Positions 40,980-50,428 of a DNA stretch of 64,000 nt are shown here, one piece after another (within the stretch, counting starts at the first letter, position 1; each line of letters begins with the position of its first letter). The translations under genes were made by a program, and so were the position numbers. The stretch comes from SIG607 sp045586405 (lineage in GTDB: Bacteria > Bacillota > Clostridia > Oscillospirales > Acutalibacteraceae). The notes below the pieces were generated by a model. That model was given only the letters and a program-made list of their open reading frames with translations. It did not search any database and was not told the origin of the DNA. The DNA lies in NCBI GenBank assembly GCA_045586405.1, contig JAZNAG010000145.1:20267-84266 (forward strand), read 5' to 3'.

Positions 40980-41725
40980 AAGTTTCTCTCTATTACCTCT
41001 TTTCCGCGCCAGTTATATGGGCGGTCAGTTGTATCTTCACCCACTATATAGGCATTGCGGTAGCTTTCGACAAACTCATTTATATATGTAAGAGATTTAT
41101 CTTTATTCATAGGACAAATTTCGCCGCAAATATCACAGCCCCAAATACTGTTGCCTTTTTTGAAGAGCTTTATTTGTTCTTCGGTAAAGGGTTTCTTTTG
41201 CTGAGTCAGCGCCGAAAGGCAGTTTTCTTTGCAAAGGTCAACGGGGCAGGCGGAAAGGCAAGCGCCACAGTTTAAGCAAGATTTATCGAAAGAAGTATAT
41301 TCTATATCGAGGTCGGTGACGATTTCGCCGATGAAAACGAAGCTGCCGTAGGTATCGTTTATTAAAAGACCGTTTTTGCCCTTTACGCCGAGCCCCGCTT
41401 TAACGGCGGCAGAAACCTCGGGAACGGGCGAATTATCGCAAAAAGGGGCAAAAGAGCTCTTGGGAAAGACTTTCTTCAGGTTTTCGCAATGTTTTGCAAG
41501 GATATTTTGCACCACGGTATGATAATCGCACACGGCGGCATAGCGGCTGATATTAAGGGGTTTTTCCTCTTTGACCTTATAAGGAAAGACGAAAACGATA
41601 ATACTTTTTGAGTTTTCGGGGAGTTCTTTTGTTTTACGGCAGGGCAAAAGGTTATCCTTAACGGCATCAAAGGAACAGACACCACAGCTGCCGACGATAT
41701 TTTCTATTTCTTTTTTATTTATCAT
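40946..41725 (-). CDS. QueG-like 4Fe-4S double cluster protein (short)
   Basis: A 259-residue protein related to epoxyqueuosine reductase QueG. It has the family segment SVAAVKAGLGVKGKNGLLI (here PEVSAAVKAGLGVKGKNGLLI-like) and two cysteine clusters, SCLNCGACLSACPVDLC and GCDICGEICPMNK, for two 4Fe-4S centres. It is about 100-120 residues shorter than full QueG, lacking the C-terminal HEAT-like part and some of the N terminus. It overlaps tadA by 11 bases, so a tRNA-modification role is supported by context, but it may be a paralogue with another substrate. Confidence 0.8.
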   Translation of the reverse strand: MINKKEIENIVGSCGVCSFDAVKDNLLPCRKTKELPENSKSIIVFVFPYKVKEEKPLNISRYAAVCDYHTVVQNILAKHCENLKKVFPKSSFAPFCDNSPVPEVSAAVKAGLGVKGKNGLLINDTYGSFVFIGEIVTDLDIEYTSFDKSCLNCGACLSACPVDLCKENCLSALTQQKKPFTEEQIKLFKKGNSIWGCDICGEICPMNKDKSLTYINEFVESYRNAYIVGEDTTDRPYNWRGKEVIERNFHLHPNTTTPP

Positions 41726-42164
41726 TTCTTATTTCCTTAAAAAAGTTTTTAACTATATCGGTACATTCTTTTTCGCAGATACCCGCGTAAATTTCGGGAG
41801 AAAAGTCGAAACCCACTGCGGCAAGGTTGGTTTTAGAGTCAAAGGCGCCCATTTTTGAATCAAAAGTGCCGAAAACCACCGTAGGAATACGGGCATTGAT
41901 TATCGCACCTGCGCACATGGGACAAGGCTCCATAGTAACATACAGCTGACAGCCGTCAAGCCGCCAACTGCCAAGCTTTTTACAAGCCTTTTTGATGGCA
42001 TTGATTTCAGCGTGGCCGAGAGCAGACTGTTCTTTTTCACGGGTGTTTCTGCCCTTTGCTATAATTTCGCCGTCTTTTACAATAACCGCACCAACCGGCA
42101 CTTCGCCCTCTTTTGCGGCTTTTTCGGCTTCTTTGATGGCTATTTTCATAAATTCTTTATTCAT
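41715..42164 (-). CDS. tadA: tRNA-specific adenosine deaminase TadA
   Basis: Deaminates A34 to inosine in tRNA-Arg(ACG), enabling it to read CGU, CGC and CGA. The 149 residues have the zinc ligands and catalytic glutamate in LGHAEINAI and VTMEPCPMCAGAII (PCxxC), plus IPTVVFGTFDSKMGA after the active site, typical of TadA rather than cytidine deaminases. Its substrate tRNA-Arg(ACG) is encoded at 61030. It overlaps the QueG-like gene by 11 bases. Confidence 0.95.
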   Translation of the reverse strand: MNKEFMKIAIKEAEKAAKEGEVPVGAVIVKDGEIIAKGRNTREKEQSALGHAEINAIKKACKKLGSWRLDGCQLYVTMEPCPMCAGAIINARIPTVVFGTFDSKMGAFDSKTNLAAVGFDFSPEIYAGICEKECTDIVKNFFKEIRNDK

Positions 42165-42167
42165 AAC

Positions 42168-42201
42168 AAAAACTCCTGTGTTTCACGTGAAACACAGGAG
42201 T
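42168..42201 (-). terminator. Terminator built around parS site 1
   Basis: Bases 42172-42201 form a perfect 30-bp palindrome whose centre is a parS site. On the minus strand the stem is followed by TTTTTGTT, so transcripts of the gyrase-CPBP operon could stop here, before tadA. The tail is short. Confidence 0.6.
42179..42194. promoter_or_regulatory. parS site 1 (ParB nucleation site)
   Basis: TGTTTCACGTGAAACA is a perfect 16-bp palindrome and matches the near-universal parS consensus (tGTTtCACGTGAAACa). It lies between tadA and the CPBP gene, close to the origin. Confidence 0.95.
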
Positions 42202-42214
42202 CTTGATTTTTTAA

Positions 42215-42230
42215 TGTTTCACGTGAAACG
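42215..42230. promoter_or_regulatory. parS site 2 (ParB nucleation site)
   Basis: TGTTTCACGTGAAACG matches parS at 15 of 16 positions, with a perfect 14-bp palindrome at 42216-42229. It ends one base before the stop codon of the CPBP protease gene and is centred 36 bp from parS site 1. Confidence 0.93.
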
Positions 42231-43235
42231 TTACACATATACAAGGGTTGCTTCTATTAAAACCACCACGTAAACAATAATCATTACGGGGGCGGTGAGG
42301 GCGGTTGCTATTTTTTGCCCTTCGGTCAAATAACTTGTTTTGCCGTCGAGCACAAAGGTTTTTTCGCCTTTTTTTGAAAGCAAGTAAAGACCAACCACGC
42401 CAAGAAGCATTAAAATCAGCAAATAAGCAAGAATTATGGTGCTTTGTGTCGGTGACGAAGCATCGCCCGTCAGATAATCAATAGTTATACTGAAAAGGTT
42501 GTTTAAAAAGTGAATTATAACCGCCGTCCAGACAGAGCCTGTTTTTACCACAGCATAGCCAAAGAAAACACCTAATATAAAAGCAAAGGGGATTTGAGCA
42601 AAATTGCCGTGCATAAGCCCAAAAACAACGGAAGAAATGATTATGGCAAAGCCGTCACCGTATTTTCTGAGAACACCCAGAACAACACCGCGCATAGCAA
42701 ACTCCTCAACAAGAGCAGGTGTGACAGCCGTTGCAACAAACGCCAAAACGACACCAAATGGGTTTGTGGGGTTTTCGGGGAGTTTCAGCTCATACTCAAA
42801 GCCCATTCGCTGAAAAATGCCACCCGCTATGCTTGTCAGATAGTTTGAAAGACCACAAACACCAAGACCTGTCAGAACCATAGGAACAACAAGGCTTTTA
42901 TCGGCGGGTTTTTTAAAGGCGCAAACGTCAGTTATCCGCGTTTTCATCATTTTGGCATAAAGCCAATAAGCCAGAATGAACGACAGAGAAGAAACCACTA
43001 TCTGCAGCGCCTGAACAACGGTAGGATCGCTTAAAACATCATAGAGTTTTCTGATGTTTATGAAACCCAGCCCTGCGGCAAGGCTGACAGGAAAACTCCA
43101 CATCACCATTATTGCCGTCATCAAAAGGAAGGCAACGCCCAAAAGGTTAGCGGCTTTTCGTACCTGCTTTTTTTCTTCGCGCATATTCAGTTGCTTTATA
43201 TATTCTTCATTATAAATTTCGGCAGGATCAAACAT
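42231..43235 (-). CDS. CPBP family intramembrane metalloprotease
   Basis: A 334-residue membrane protein with about eight spans of the CAAX/CPBP (Abi) family. The three active motifs are intact: EEFAMRG (EExxxR-type: VEEFAMRGVV), VFGLMHGN (FxxxH) and IIHFLNN (HxxxN). CPBP members range from prenyl-protein endopeptidases to bacteriocin self-immunity and regulated proteolysis; substrate unknown. It follows gyrA by 3 bases, so it is probably co-transcribed with the gyrase genes. Confidence 0.88.
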   Translation of the reverse strand: MFDPAEIYNEEYIKQLNMREEKKQVRKAANLLGVAFLLMTAIMVMWSFPVSLAAGLGFINIRKLYDVLSDPTVVQALQIVVSSLSFILAYWLYAKMMKTRITDVCAFKKPADKSLVVPMVLTGLGVCGLSNYLTSIAGGIFQRMGFEYELKLPENPTNPFGVVLAFVATAVTPALVEEFAMRGVVLGVLRKYGDGFAIIISSVVFGLMHGNFAQIPFAFILGVFFGYAVVKTGSVWTAVIIHFLNNLFSITIDYLTGDASSPTQSTIILAYLLILMLLGVVGLYLLSKKGEKTFVLDGKTSYLTEGQKIATALTAPVMIIVYVVVLIEATLVYV

Positions 43236-43238
43236 TGA

Positions 43239-45791
43239 TTATTCCTCGTTTTCTGTATCGTTATCCTCCGCAACTATCTCTCCAACTTCTCCCGCATCAG
43301 CATCGGGTGCTTCGGGGGAAGCATTAACCTCTTCTTCGTCGTGAGCCGCTGTTGCTACCGACAATACCTTTGTATCACCCTCAACTCGCATTACACGAAC
43401 ACCCTTTGACGGTCTCGCAAAGGTGCTGATTTCGTCAACGGGAATTCTTATAATTACACCGTCAGACGCTATCATAATTACATCTTCGTCTTCTTCAACA
43501 CAGATAACGTTTGCAACGTCGCCGTATTTTTCTACGCGGTAGTTGGTGGTACCCTTACCGCCACGGCTCTGCACTCTGTAATCGGAAATGGGGCTCTTTC
43601 TGCCAAAGCCTGTTTCGGTAACGGTAAGAAGAACGCTGTTTTCGTCGCAAATATCCATTGCAACAACCTCGTCGCCCTCGGTAAGTTTAATTGCCCTTAC
43701 ACCGCAGGCAGTTCTGCCCATAGGACGCACCTGTGTTTCTTCAAAACGGATACCGCGTCCCTTCTTAGTGGCAACATAGATATCCTTTGTGCCGTCAGTA
43801 AGGCTTACGAAGGACAGCTCGTCACCCTCGTTGAGTTCAAGGGCAATAATACCGCTCTTACGGATGTTACGGAATTCCGTAATTTTGGTTCTCTTAATCG
43901 TTCCCTTACGGGTTACCATACAGATAAAGCTGTTATCGTCTGCCTCAGCGCAAGAAAGCACCATAGAAAGTTTTTCACCCGGCTGCAAAGCGAGAAGATT
44001 TACAACGTTCATACCCTTAGAAGCGGTACTGGTAGCCTCGGGAATTTCATAAGCTTTAAGCTTATATACTCTGCCGTAAGTGGTAAAGAGCATAATATTA
44101 TCGTGAGAAGAACAGGTCATCATATTTTCTATCATATCGTCTTCTCTTGTCTTCATACCCATTTTTCCTCTGCCGCCCTTATGCTGAACGCCGTAGGTAT
44201 CAACCGCCATACGTTTGATATATCCGTTAACGGTTTTGGTTATTACACATTCTTCTTCGGGGATAAGGTCTTCAATATCAACCTCACCCATTTGACAAGT
44301 AATTTCGGTTCTTCTGTCATCGGAGTATTTATCTCTGAGATTTAACGACTCGGTTTTTACGATATCGAGAATTCTTTCTTTACTTGAAAGAATAGCCTCA
44401 CACTCTTTAATGAAGGCGAGTTTTTCTTCGAGTTCGTCAAGAATTTTCTGTTTTTCAAGGTTGGCAAGTTTACCAAGCTGCATCTGTACGATAGCGGTGG
44501 TCTGAATATCATCAAGACCAAAGCGGGCAGAAAGGTTTTCCTTTGCCGTTGCTACATCGGCGCTCTTTCTGATAATATTGATAACCTCGTCGATATAGTC
44601 AAGAGCAGTTTTAAGACCTTCGAGAATATGAGCGCGTTCAGCCGCTTTTTTCATTTCAAAGCGGGTTTTACGCTCAACAATTTCGCACTGGAAGTCAATA
44701 CTGTTCTGCAGCATTTCCTTAAGTGTTAAAATCTGAGGTTTACCGTTAACTATAGCAATAAGGTTGGCGCCAAAGGTTGTCTGAAGTTCGGTATATGAGA
44801 AAAGTTTGTTAAGAACAACCTGAGGATTAGCGTCTTTCTTAAGGTCTACAACAATTCTTATACCGCCGTCACGCTTACTTGAATAGTCAACAACGTCGTC
44901 AATACCCTCAATGCGCTTATCTGCGGCAAGGTCATAAATCTTTTTAACAAGATCTTTCTTTCTTACCTTATAGGGAATTTCGGTGATTACGATTCTGAAC
45001 TTTCCGCTTGAAAGCTCTTCAATTTCGGTTTTACCGCGAACTATAATTCTGCCCTTTCCGGTTGCATAGGCGGCTCTTATACCGCTTCTGCCCATAATGA
45101 TACCGCCGGTGGGGAAGTCGGGGCCCTTAATATGCTCACAAAGTTCGCTAAGGTCAACATCAGGGTTATCTATAAGGCAACACATACCGTCAATAACTTC
45201 AGAAAGATTATGAGGCGGAATTTCGGTTGCCATACCGAAAGCAATACCCGAAGAGCCGTTAACAAGAAGTTGAGGGAATCTTACGGGAAGAACGGTAGGC
45301 TCTTTAAGTCTGTCGTCATAGTTCGGTACAAAATCAACAGTATCCTTATCAATATCGTCAAGCATATGAAGGGACAGTCTGTTCATTTTAGATTCGGTAT
45401 ATCGGTAAGCGGCGGCAGGGTAGCCGTCAATATTACCGAAGTTACCGTGACCGTCTATAAGAGGATAGCGAAGAGAGAAATCCTGCGCCATTCTTACCAT
45501 AGCGTCATAAACCGATGAGTCGCCGTGAGGATGGTATCTACCAAGCACGGTACCAACGGTGTCGGCACATTTTCTGTATGCTTTTTCAGGGGTTAAGCCG
45601 TTTTCGTACATTGTGTAAAGTATTCTTCTGTGAACGGGTTTAAGACCGTCTCGCACATCAGGCAGAGCGCGACCCACAAGCACAGACATACCGTACTGAA
45701 GCATACTTCCTTTAATTTCGTCTACAATTTCAACCGGTACGATGTTTGTTTCTTCACTCTCGGGCCAGTAAACTTTTTCCTGTTTTGCCAT
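43239..45791 (-). CDS. gyrA: DNA gyrase subunit A
   Basis: Type II topoisomerase subunit that breaks and rejoins DNA and drives negative supercoiling with GyrB. The 850 residues show the catalytic region YGMSVLVGRALPDVRDGLKPV (with the tyrosine in PAAAYRYTESK), the quinolone region RYHPHGDSSVYDAMVRMAQD, with serine and aspartate at the two hotspot positions (wild-type like), the C-terminal beta-pinwheel with GQ-type box (QHKGGRGKMG) and an acidic tail. Follows gyrB by 17 bases. Confidence 0.97.
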   Translation of the reverse strand: MAKQEKVYWPESEETNIVPVEIVDEIKGSMLQYGMSVLVGRALPDVRDGLKPVHRRILYTMYENGLTPEKAYRKCADTVGTVLGRYHPHGDSSVYDAMVRMAQDFSLRYPLIDGHGNFGNIDGYPAAAYRYTESKMNRLSLHMLDDIDKDTVDFVPNYDDRLKEPTVLPVRFPQLLVNGSSGIAFGMATEIPPHNLSEVIDGMCCLIDNPDVDLSELCEHIKGPDFPTGGIIMGRSGIRAAYATGKGRIIVRGKTEIEELSSGKFRIVITEIPYKVRKKDLVKKIYDLAADKRIEGIDDVVDYSSKRDGGIRIVVDLKKDANPQVVLNKLFSYTELQTTFGANLIAIVNGKPQILTLKEMLQNSIDFQCEIVERKTRFEMKKAAERAHILEGLKTALDYIDEVINIIRKSADVATAKENLSARFGLDDIQTTAIVQMQLGKLANLEKQKILDELEEKLAFIKECEAILSSKERILDIVKTESLNLRDKYSDDRRTEITCQMGEVDIEDLIPEEECVITKTVNGYIKRMAVDTYGVQHKGGRGKMGMKTREDDMIENMMTCSSHDNIMLFTTYGRVYKLKAYEIPEATSTASKGMNVVNLLALQPGEKLSMVLSCAEADDNSFICMVTRKGTIKRTKITEFRNIRKSGIIALELNEGDELSFVSLTDGTKDIYVATKKGRGIRFEETQVRPMGRTACGVRAIKLTEGDEVVAMDICDENSVLLTVTETGFGRKSPISDYRVQSRGGKGTTNYRVEKYGDVANVICVEEDEDVIMIASDGVIIRIPVDEISTFARPSKGVRVMRVEGDTKVLSVATAAHDEEEVNASPEAPDADAGEVGEIVAEDNDTENEE

Positions 45792-45808
45792 TTTTCTCTC
45801 TCCTTTCC

Positions 45809-47749
45809 TTAAATATCAAGATCGGTAGCAAATACCGCATTTTCTTCTATAAACTGTTTTCTGGGCTCAACCTCTTCACCCATAAGCATTGTAAAGGTTG
45901 CATCAGCGATTTCGGCATCTGCCATAGTTACGCGAAGGAACGTTCTTGTTTCAGGGTTAAGTGTGGTTTCCCAAAGCTGATCGGGGTCCATTTCACCAAG
46001 ACCTTTATAACGCTGAACATCTGCGGTACCGCCAAGTCTTTCGATAAATTCAGCCTTTTCTTCGTCGGTAAAGGCATCAAAATGTTGTTTACCCTTGCTT
46101 ACTCTGTAAAGAGGGGGCTGAGCAAGATAAATATGTCCCGTTTCAATAAGCTGTGGCATATATCTGAAGAAAAACGTTAAAAGAAGAGTTCTGATATGGC
46201 TACCGTCAACGTCGGCATCGGCCATAATAACTATTTTGTCGTAACGAAGTTTTTCAATATCAAAGTTTTCGCCTATTCCTGTACCGAGAGCCACAATAAC
46301 GGGGGTAAGTTTATCGTTTCCGTAAACCTTATCATCTCTTGCTTTTTCAACGTTAAGCATTTTTCCCCAAAGAGGAAGAATTGCCTGATAGGTAGAGTTT
46401 CTGCCCTCTACCGCACTACCGCCTGCAGAGTCACCCTCTACTATAAAGATTTCTGTCTTTGCGGCATCGTCGGAAATACAGTCGGTAAGTTTTTCAGGCA
46501 TTCTGGTTTTATTGCCTATACCCGATTTATTTCGACTTGCTTCTCTTGCTTTTTGCGCAGCCTCTCTGGCATTTGAAGAAGCAATAGATTTTTCTATTAT
46601 TATCTTTGCCTCTGCAGGATGCTCTTCAAGGAACTGATAAAGTTTATCATTTACAAGGTCTCTTACAACCTTACCGATAGAAGTATTACCTAGCTTTGCT
46701 TTTGTCTGGCTTTCAAACTGAGCATCAGCAAGTTTTACCGAAACAACGGCAACTACACCTTCGATAATATCTTCAGCTTTAAGTCTTGGATTACCGTCTT
46801 TAAGATGTTTAAAATCAAAGGCATATTTATTTACTGTATTTGTAAGAGCCTGTCTGAAGCCTTGCTCGTGGGTACCGCCGTCAATAGTGTGCAGAGTATT
46901 TGCAAAGGACATAACTCTGCTGTCATAAGCAGTAGACCAGATAAGAGCAATTTCTGCGGTCTGGTCGTCTTTTTCTGCAGAAAGATATATAACCTCATTA
47001 TTAAGGCTTTCTTTTTTCATACCGGCAAGTAAAAATTCTACATAAGACTTTATACCGCCTTCATAATAAAATTCGTCGGTTTTTGGCTCAAAAACGTCGG
47101 TTCTTTTATCAATCAGTTCAACCCTTATACCTGCATTAAGGAAAGACTGTTCGCGAAGTCTGTTTTTAAGGGTATCATAATCATAAGTTGTAGTATCGGT
47201 AAATATAGAGGGATCGGGTTTGAAAACAACGGTGGTACCTGTTTCATTTGTTGTACCTATAATATCAAGGTCTGTTACAATGTTACCTTTTTCATAACGC
47301 TGTTTATATATTTTTTTACCGTCTTTCACTTCTACTTCAAGCCAACTTGACAGCGCATTAACAACCGAAGCACCAACGCCGTGAAGACCGCCGGAAACCT
47401 TATAGCCGTTTCCTCCAAACTTACCGCCTGCATGAAGAATAGTAAATACAACCGTTACGGTAGGTATACCTTTTTGTGCGTTTATACCTGTTGGTATACC
47501 GCGTCCGTTATCCTCTACCTTAACAATGCCGTCATCAAGCAGAGTAACGGTAATTTTATCGCAATATCCTGCTAAAGCTTCGTCGATAGAGTTATCAACA
47601 ATTTCATAAACAAGATGGTGCAGACCGCGCTCACCCGTGGAGCCTATATACATACCCGGTCTTTTTCTTACCGCTTCAAGACCTTCCAGTACCTGTATAG
47701 AATCTTCATTGTATTCGTTTTGTACCTGTACTTTAATTTCTTCGCTCAT
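45809..47749 (-). CDS. gyrB: DNA gyrase subunit B
   Basis: ATPase subunit of gyrase. Residues 1-220 are the GHKL ATPase (VRKRPGMYIGSTGERGLHHLVYEIVDNSIDEA, DNGRGIP, GLHGVGASVVNALS), followed by the transducer and TOPRIM domain (LPLWGKMLNVEKAR... EGDSAGGSA, IMADADVDGSHI). At 646 residues it is normal for a Firmicutes GyrB. It lies between remB and gyrA in the standard origin order. Confidence 0.97.
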   Translation of the reverse strand: MSEEIKVQVQNEYNEDSIQVLEGLEAVRKRPGMYIGSTGERGLHHLVYEIVDNSIDEALAGYCDKITVTLLDDGIVKVEDNGRGIPTGINAQKGIPTVTVVFTILHAGGKFGGNGYKVSGGLHGVGASVVNALSSWLEVEVKDGKKIYKQRYEKGNIVTDLDIIGTTNETGTTVVFKPDPSIFTDTTTYDYDTLKNRLREQSFLNAGIRVELIDKRTDVFEPKTDEFYYEGGIKSYVEFLLAGMKKESLNNEVIYLSAEKDDQTAEIALIWSTAYDSRVMSFANTLHTIDGGTHEQGFRQALTNTVNKYAFDFKHLKDGNPRLKAEDIIEGVVAVVSVKLADAQFESQTKAKLGNTSIGKVVRDLVNDKLYQFLEEHPAEAKIIIEKSIASSNAREAAQKAREASRNKSGIGNKTRMPEKLTDCISDDAAKTEIFIVEGDSAGGSAVEGRNSTYQAILPLWGKMLNVEKARDDKVYGNDKLTPVIVALGTGIGENFDIEKLRYDKIVIMADADVDGSHIRTLLLTFFFRYMPQLIETGHIYLAQPPLYRVSKGKQHFDAFTDEEKAEFIERLGGTADVQRYKGLGEMDPDQLWETTLNPETRTFLRVTMADAEIADATFTMLMGEEVEPRKQFIEENAVFATDLDI

Positions 47750-47767
47750 ACTTTTTTCCTCTCTTAT

Positions 47768-48040
47768 TTACATTAACGAGTTTTCTGTTCCCGACTCACT
47801 TCTCTTTAAAAGGGTGGCCGAGGACAACTGTGAAATGTATATTATTTGCTTACCGTCAGTTCCCTGACAGATTATAAATGATTTTGGCAGTTCAAAACTT
47901 ACATTAACTACCCTGCCTGCTTTTTCAGCTTTTTCTAAAAAATTTCGCGTTCTTTTAGAAACAGTAGCATTATCTAAATCAAAAATACCTATAATATCTT
48001 CTTTTTTAACCACTGTGTCTTGTCCTAAGTGTATATACAT
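47768..48040 (-). CDS. remB: RemB/YaaB-like protein (DUF370)
   Basis: A 90-residue protein matching the DUF370 family (RemB of B. subtilis; RemA is its paralogue), with YIHLGQDTVVKKEDIIGIFDLDNATVSKRTRNFL and PKSFIICQ. RemB helps activate extracellular matrix genes in B. subtilis; elsewhere its role is unclear. Position between recF and gyrB is exactly that of yaaB, which supports the symbol. Confidence 0.88.
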   Translation of the reverse strand: MYIHLGQDTVVKKEDIIGIFDLDNATVSKRTRNFLEKAEKAGRVVNVSFELPKSFIICQGTDGKQIIYISQLSSATLLKRSESGTENSLM

Positions 48041-48043
48041 ATC

Positions 48044-49117
48044 TTACATCTCTTTTTCAATTTTTCCGTTTTCTACCTTAAAAACGGTGCCTGAAATCAG
48101 ATTTTTAATATTTGCTCTGTCACAACAGGTTATAAACACCTGCATTTTATTTATGTGATTTAAAATAAAGTTTTGGCGTTCTTCGTCAAGTTCACTCATA
48201 ACGTCATCAAGAAGAGCTACGGGATATTCACCGCTTATTTTATTAAGAACCTCTGCTTCACTGAGTTTAAGAGCCAGAGCAACACTTCTTTTTTGACCCT
48301 GTGAGCCGAAATTTTTAACAGATTTATCATTTATTATAAAATCTATATCGTCTCTGTGAGGACCTACGCTTGTATAGCCGTTTAATATATCTTCTTTTCT
48401 TTTTTCTATTAAACCGTTCAGTAAATTTTCCTCATTTATATTTGGCTCGTATAAAACACTAAAACTTTCTTTTTTTCCCGAAATTCCTCCGTAAATATCT
48501 TTTATATATTCTTCTGCAATTTCAAGATAGCGTTTTCTGTATTTTATAATGTTTTTTCCCTCTATGCTTATTTGCTGTTCAAAGGGTAAAAGAATATCAT
48601 CTTCTTTACCGTTTTCTTTTATTTGTTTTAATATAAAATTTCGCTGAGCAAGAGCGCGGGAATATCTTCTTAAAACCTCTATATATTTAGGATAAATCTG
48701 AGAAATAGCAATATCTAAAAATTTTCTTCTTTTTTCAGGAGAACCGGATATTAGATTTAAGTCGTCGGGAGAAAAAACAATTGCACAAAAATTACCTGCA
48801 AGAAGAGAAGCAGAACTTAATTTTTTATCATTTAAAACAGCATTTCTTCTCTGCTTTATAATAATACTTGCGCTGTTTTCTACCTTTTCTTTTTCAAAAA
48901 CCATATTTATCTTTGTTTCTTCTTCATTTAAAGAAACAAGCAGGTTATCTTTTGTTGTACGAAAACTTTTTGCCCCCGTAAACATCCACATAGCCTCTAA
49001 AAGATTTGTTTTACCCTGAGCATTTTGACCGTATATTATGTTGGTTTTTTCGTCTACCTCTATTTCAAAGGGTAAAAGGTTTCTAAAATTTACTGCGCTG
49101 ACCTTTTTAATCAGCAT
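48044..49117 (-). CDS. recF: DNA replication and repair protein RecF
   Basis: SMC-like ATPase that loads RecA at gaps with RecO and RecR. The 357 residues have Walker A YGQNAQGKTNLLEAMWMF, the family region SPEKRRKFLDIAISQIYP and ABC signature FGSQGQKRSVALALKLSE followed by LLDDVMSELDEERQ. Its start overlaps the yaaA stop by 11 bases, a coupling common at Firmicutes origins. The coding sequence is noticeably AT-rich compared with the genes at the left end of the window. Confidence 0.96.
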   Translation of the reverse strand: MLIKKVSAVNFRNLLPFEIEVDEKTNIIYGQNAQGKTNLLEAMWMFTGAKSFRTTKDNLLVSLNEEETKINMVFEKEKVENSASIIIKQRRNAVLNDKKLSSASLLAGNFCAIVFSPDDLNLISGSPEKRRKFLDIAISQIYPKYIEVLRRYSRALAQRNFILKQIKENGKEDDILLPFEQQISIEGKNIIKYRKRYLEIAEEYIKDIYGGISGKKESFSVLYEPNINEENLLNGLIEKRKEDILNGYTSVGPHRDDIDFIINDKSVKNFGSQGQKRSVALALKLSEAEVLNKISGEYPVALLDDVMSELDEERQNFILNHINKMQVFITCCDRANIKNLISGTVFKVENGKIEKEM

Positions 49118-49328
49118 TTTTCACAACAACCCTTTTATCTTCAAATTCGAGAAAATCGCCTTTTCTCATTTTTTTGCCTCTCATAGTGCAAACTTCTCCG
49201 TTTACCTTTACTTCGCCGTTTTGAATAACTATTTTTGCGTGTCCGCCGGTAGTAACAAGGTCGGATAATTTCATTAGAGAGTCAAGTCTTATAAAATCTT
49301 CTTTTATTTTTATTTCTTTTAAAGTCAT
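49107..49328 (-). CDS. yaaA: S4-domain RNA-binding protein (YaaA/RlbA)
   Basis: A 73-residue single S4 RNA-binding domain: IKIKEDFIRLDSLMKLSDLVTTGGHAKIVIQNGEVKVNGEVCTMRGKKMRKGDFLEF. It lies between dnaN and recF, the conserved position of yaaA (rlbA) in Firmicutes, where it has been linked to ribosome maturation. Overlaps dnaN by one base and recF by 11. Confidence 0.93.
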   Translation of the reverse strand: MTLKEIKIKEDFIRLDSLMKLSDLVTTGGHAKIVIQNGEVKVNGEVCTMRGKKMRKGDFLEFEDKRVVVKNAD

Positions 49329-50428
49329 TATTTCAACCTCATAGGCATTATCATATACATATAATCGTCACTCTGCATAGGCTCAATAACAACACCCTGT
49401 TTAGAAGAATCAAACTTTATTTGTACCATATCATCATCTACTGCCTTTAAGGCTTCGGTTAAATAACGGGAAGAAAGACCTATTTCAAAAGGATCTCCCT
49501 GTAAATCTACTTCATATATTTCGTTTGCTTTACCTGCGGCGGTAGCACAGGAAAAATTGATATTTTCTTCATTTACTATACATCTTACGGGAGTAGAAAA
49601 AGAATCGCTTATAAGAAGTGATATTCTGTCAAGAATTCCTAAAATATCACTGACAACAACCGTTATCTTTTGTTTATAAGAAGCAGGAATTGTTCTCTGA
49701 TAATTTACAAATTCACCTTCAATAAGACGGCAGATAAGATTATATCCGTCTATATTAAAGGAAATCATTTTACTGCCTACACTGACAGGAATTTCTTCAT
49801 TTCTGTCAACTATCAGTCTTATAACTTCATTAAGCATACCGCCATTTATAATAAAGTTGAAGTTTTCTATTCCCTCAACCTTCATTTTTCTTATAGCAAG
49901 GCGATAACCGTCAATAGCAACAAATTTTAAAATACCTTCTTCGCAGGAAATATTTATACCCATTAAAACAGGTCTTGTTCCCTCTACATTTGCAACGGCA
50001 AAGGAAGTGCCTTCTGTCATTTCAATAAGGCTTTCTCCTTTTATGCTGATTTTCTGACCGTCATAGAAATTAGGAATTTCGGGAAAATCTATAGCATCCA
50101 TACCGGGTATATCAAAAACAGCGCCCTGACTTGATATTTTGCAAACCATTTTTTCGTCACAGCTTATCTGTACGGTTGCACCCGAAAGTCTTTTGAAAAT
50201 ATCACCGAGTATTCTTGCGGAAACAACAATATCTCCTTCTTCTTCTACTCTGGCGTAAATAGTTTTCTTCATGCTCATTTCAAGGTTATAAGCAATAAGA
50301 GTAACTTTGCCCTGTTCAGCAGAAATAAGAATACCCTCTAAAACGGGATAGCTTGTCTTGTTAGATACAATTCTTGAAAGACGGGAAACCACATCTAAAA
50401 ATTCATTTCTATCTACAGTAAAATTCAT
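49328..50428 (-). CDS. dnaN: DNA polymerase III sliding clamp (beta subunit)
   Basis: The ring-shaped processivity clamp. The 366-residue protein has the three repeated clamp folds, beginning NFTVDRNEFLDVVSRLSRIVSNKTSYPVLEGILISAE and ending YMYMIMPMRLK, the typical beta-clamp C terminus that forms part of the partner-binding pocket. Start is ATG 50428: the in-frame GTG at 50440 belongs to the GAGAGGTG ribosome site. Confidence 0.97.
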   Translation of the reverse strand: MNFTVDRNEFLDVVSRLSRIVSNKTSYPVLEGILISAEQGKVTLIAYNLEMSMKKTIYARVEEEGDIVVSARILGDIFKRLSGATVQISCDEKMVCKISSQGAVFDIPGMDAIDFPEIPNFYDGQKISIKGESLIEMTEGTSFAVANVEGTRPVLMGINISCEEGILKFVAIDGYRLAIRKMKVEGIENFNFIINGGMLNEVIRLIVDRNEEIPVSVGSKMISFNIDGYNLICRLIEGEFVNYQRTIPASYKQKITVVVSDILGILDRISLLISDSFSTPVRCIVNEENINFSCATAAGKANEIYEVDLQGDPFEIGLSSRYLTEALKAVDDDMVQIKFDSSKQGVVIEPMQSDDYMYMIMPMRLK

